Shown here: in pieces, positions 20,322 through 20,530 of the stretch | Layout: every line of letters starts with the position of its first letter | How positions within the stretch are numbered: the first letter of the stretch is position 1 | Source of the DNA: a virus | Reading direction: 5' to 3' (one strand) | DNA length: 20,530 nt | Virus record (IMG/VR): IMGVR_UViG_3300044972_000531 | Location: 1-20,530 of that record | Translations under genes and position numbers: made by a program | The notes under the pieces: generated by a model | What the model was told of the DNA's origin: nothing | The model's input: only the letters and a program-made list of their open reading frames with translations | Databases searched by the model: none

Positions 20322-20530
20322 ATGTGTCTACTTATGGTAACTATGGGGCAACTGCCCAAGCGTGAGCATTTAGTCAATGCAAGCGAGAATAATCCTGACG
20401 GATACGGCTATGCCGTACATCATGGCGACCGAATAATTACTGGTCGTAGCATGAAGTATGAGCAACTGCTCGACCGTTTCTATGCAGAGATGGCTAAGTC
20501 AGAGAATCCAGTAGGTGTATTCCATGCACG
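20322..20530 (+). CDS. Class-II glutamine amidotransferase (5' part, runs off window)
   Basis: ATG at 20322, two bases after the amidoligase stop and with GGAGAA upstream; 69 complete codons are seen. The start MCLL puts a Cys at position 2, the N-terminal nucleophile of class-II (Ntn) glutamine amidotransferases after Met removal. NNPDGYGYAVHHGDRI and NPVGVFHAR match the 'n.DGwG.a......' and 'v.HvR.at' strands of that fold. It would release ammonia from glutamine. Its coupling to the amidoligase gene suggests joint action, with ammonia or an amide being delivered to the amidoligase product. The catalytic core beyond the first strands lies outside the window. Confidence 0.83.
   Translation, partial: MCLLMVTMGQLPKREHLVNASENNPDGYGYAVHHGDRIITGRSMKYEQLLDRFYAEMAKSENPVGVFHA

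Overview
This window is part of a tailed double-stranded DNA phage (or prophage) genome, seen as two divergent transcription units. Everything from about 15.2 kb down to position 1 is on the minus strand and is a virion-assembly module: large terminase, portal, a proteasome/HslV-like peptidase, two small proteins, a giant 1840-residue protein, two mid-size virion-associated proteins, scaffold, major capsid protein, three small genes, and a collagen-like fibre that runs off the left edge. Everything from about 16.2 kb to the right edge is on the plus strand and is an accessory or early module of many very short, overlapping genes. It ends in a zinc-ribbon amidoligase followed by a class-II glutamine amidotransferase that runs off the right edge.

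The N4-gp56-like look of the capsid protein, the giant protein where a tape measure might be expected, and the absence of recognisable tail-tube genes suggest a podovirus-like phage. Small CxCGW zinc-ribbon proteins, TG-N-TANNNT promoters and GTG/TTG starts are compatible with an actinobacterial host, but the window holds no host marker (no tRNA, no integration site), so the host is inference only. Base composition is moderate, and the noncoding divergent region is peculiarly rich in GCGC and AACAAC motifs.

The late genes are tightly packed, with TAATG, TAGTG or ATGA stop/start overlaps, so they are probably translationally coupled. The only sizeable late gaps are about 126 bp before the scaffold gene and about 70 bp after the capsid gene; the second contains a strong GC hairpin. 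Between the two modules lies about 1 kb without a gene, holding a hairpin, a G-quadruplex-prone tract, tandem 8- and 10-bp repeats and repeated TTGCGCGTTG / ATTAGTAACGCG motifs. It is a candidate replication origin or packaging/control region.

The most striking unexplained structure is a dispersed perfect inverted repeat, (A)GTATCC-N4-GGATAC(T). I find nine copies between 16.15 and 19.57 kb and none in the 15 kb of late genes. Five copies are intergenic, near promoters or start codons. Four lie inside genes, all in the same reading frame, so that each encodes Ser-Ile-x-x-Asp-Thr. This looks like a family of operator/'stoperator'-type sites, RNA hairpins or a small palindromic element confined to the rightward module. 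Two other highlights are the phage proteasome-like peptidase, with Thr2, Asp18 and Lys34 at the expected spacing and a place between portal and scaffold, and the amidoligase plus glutamine amidotransferase pair, which suggests a peptide- or amide-bond-forming modification pathway.
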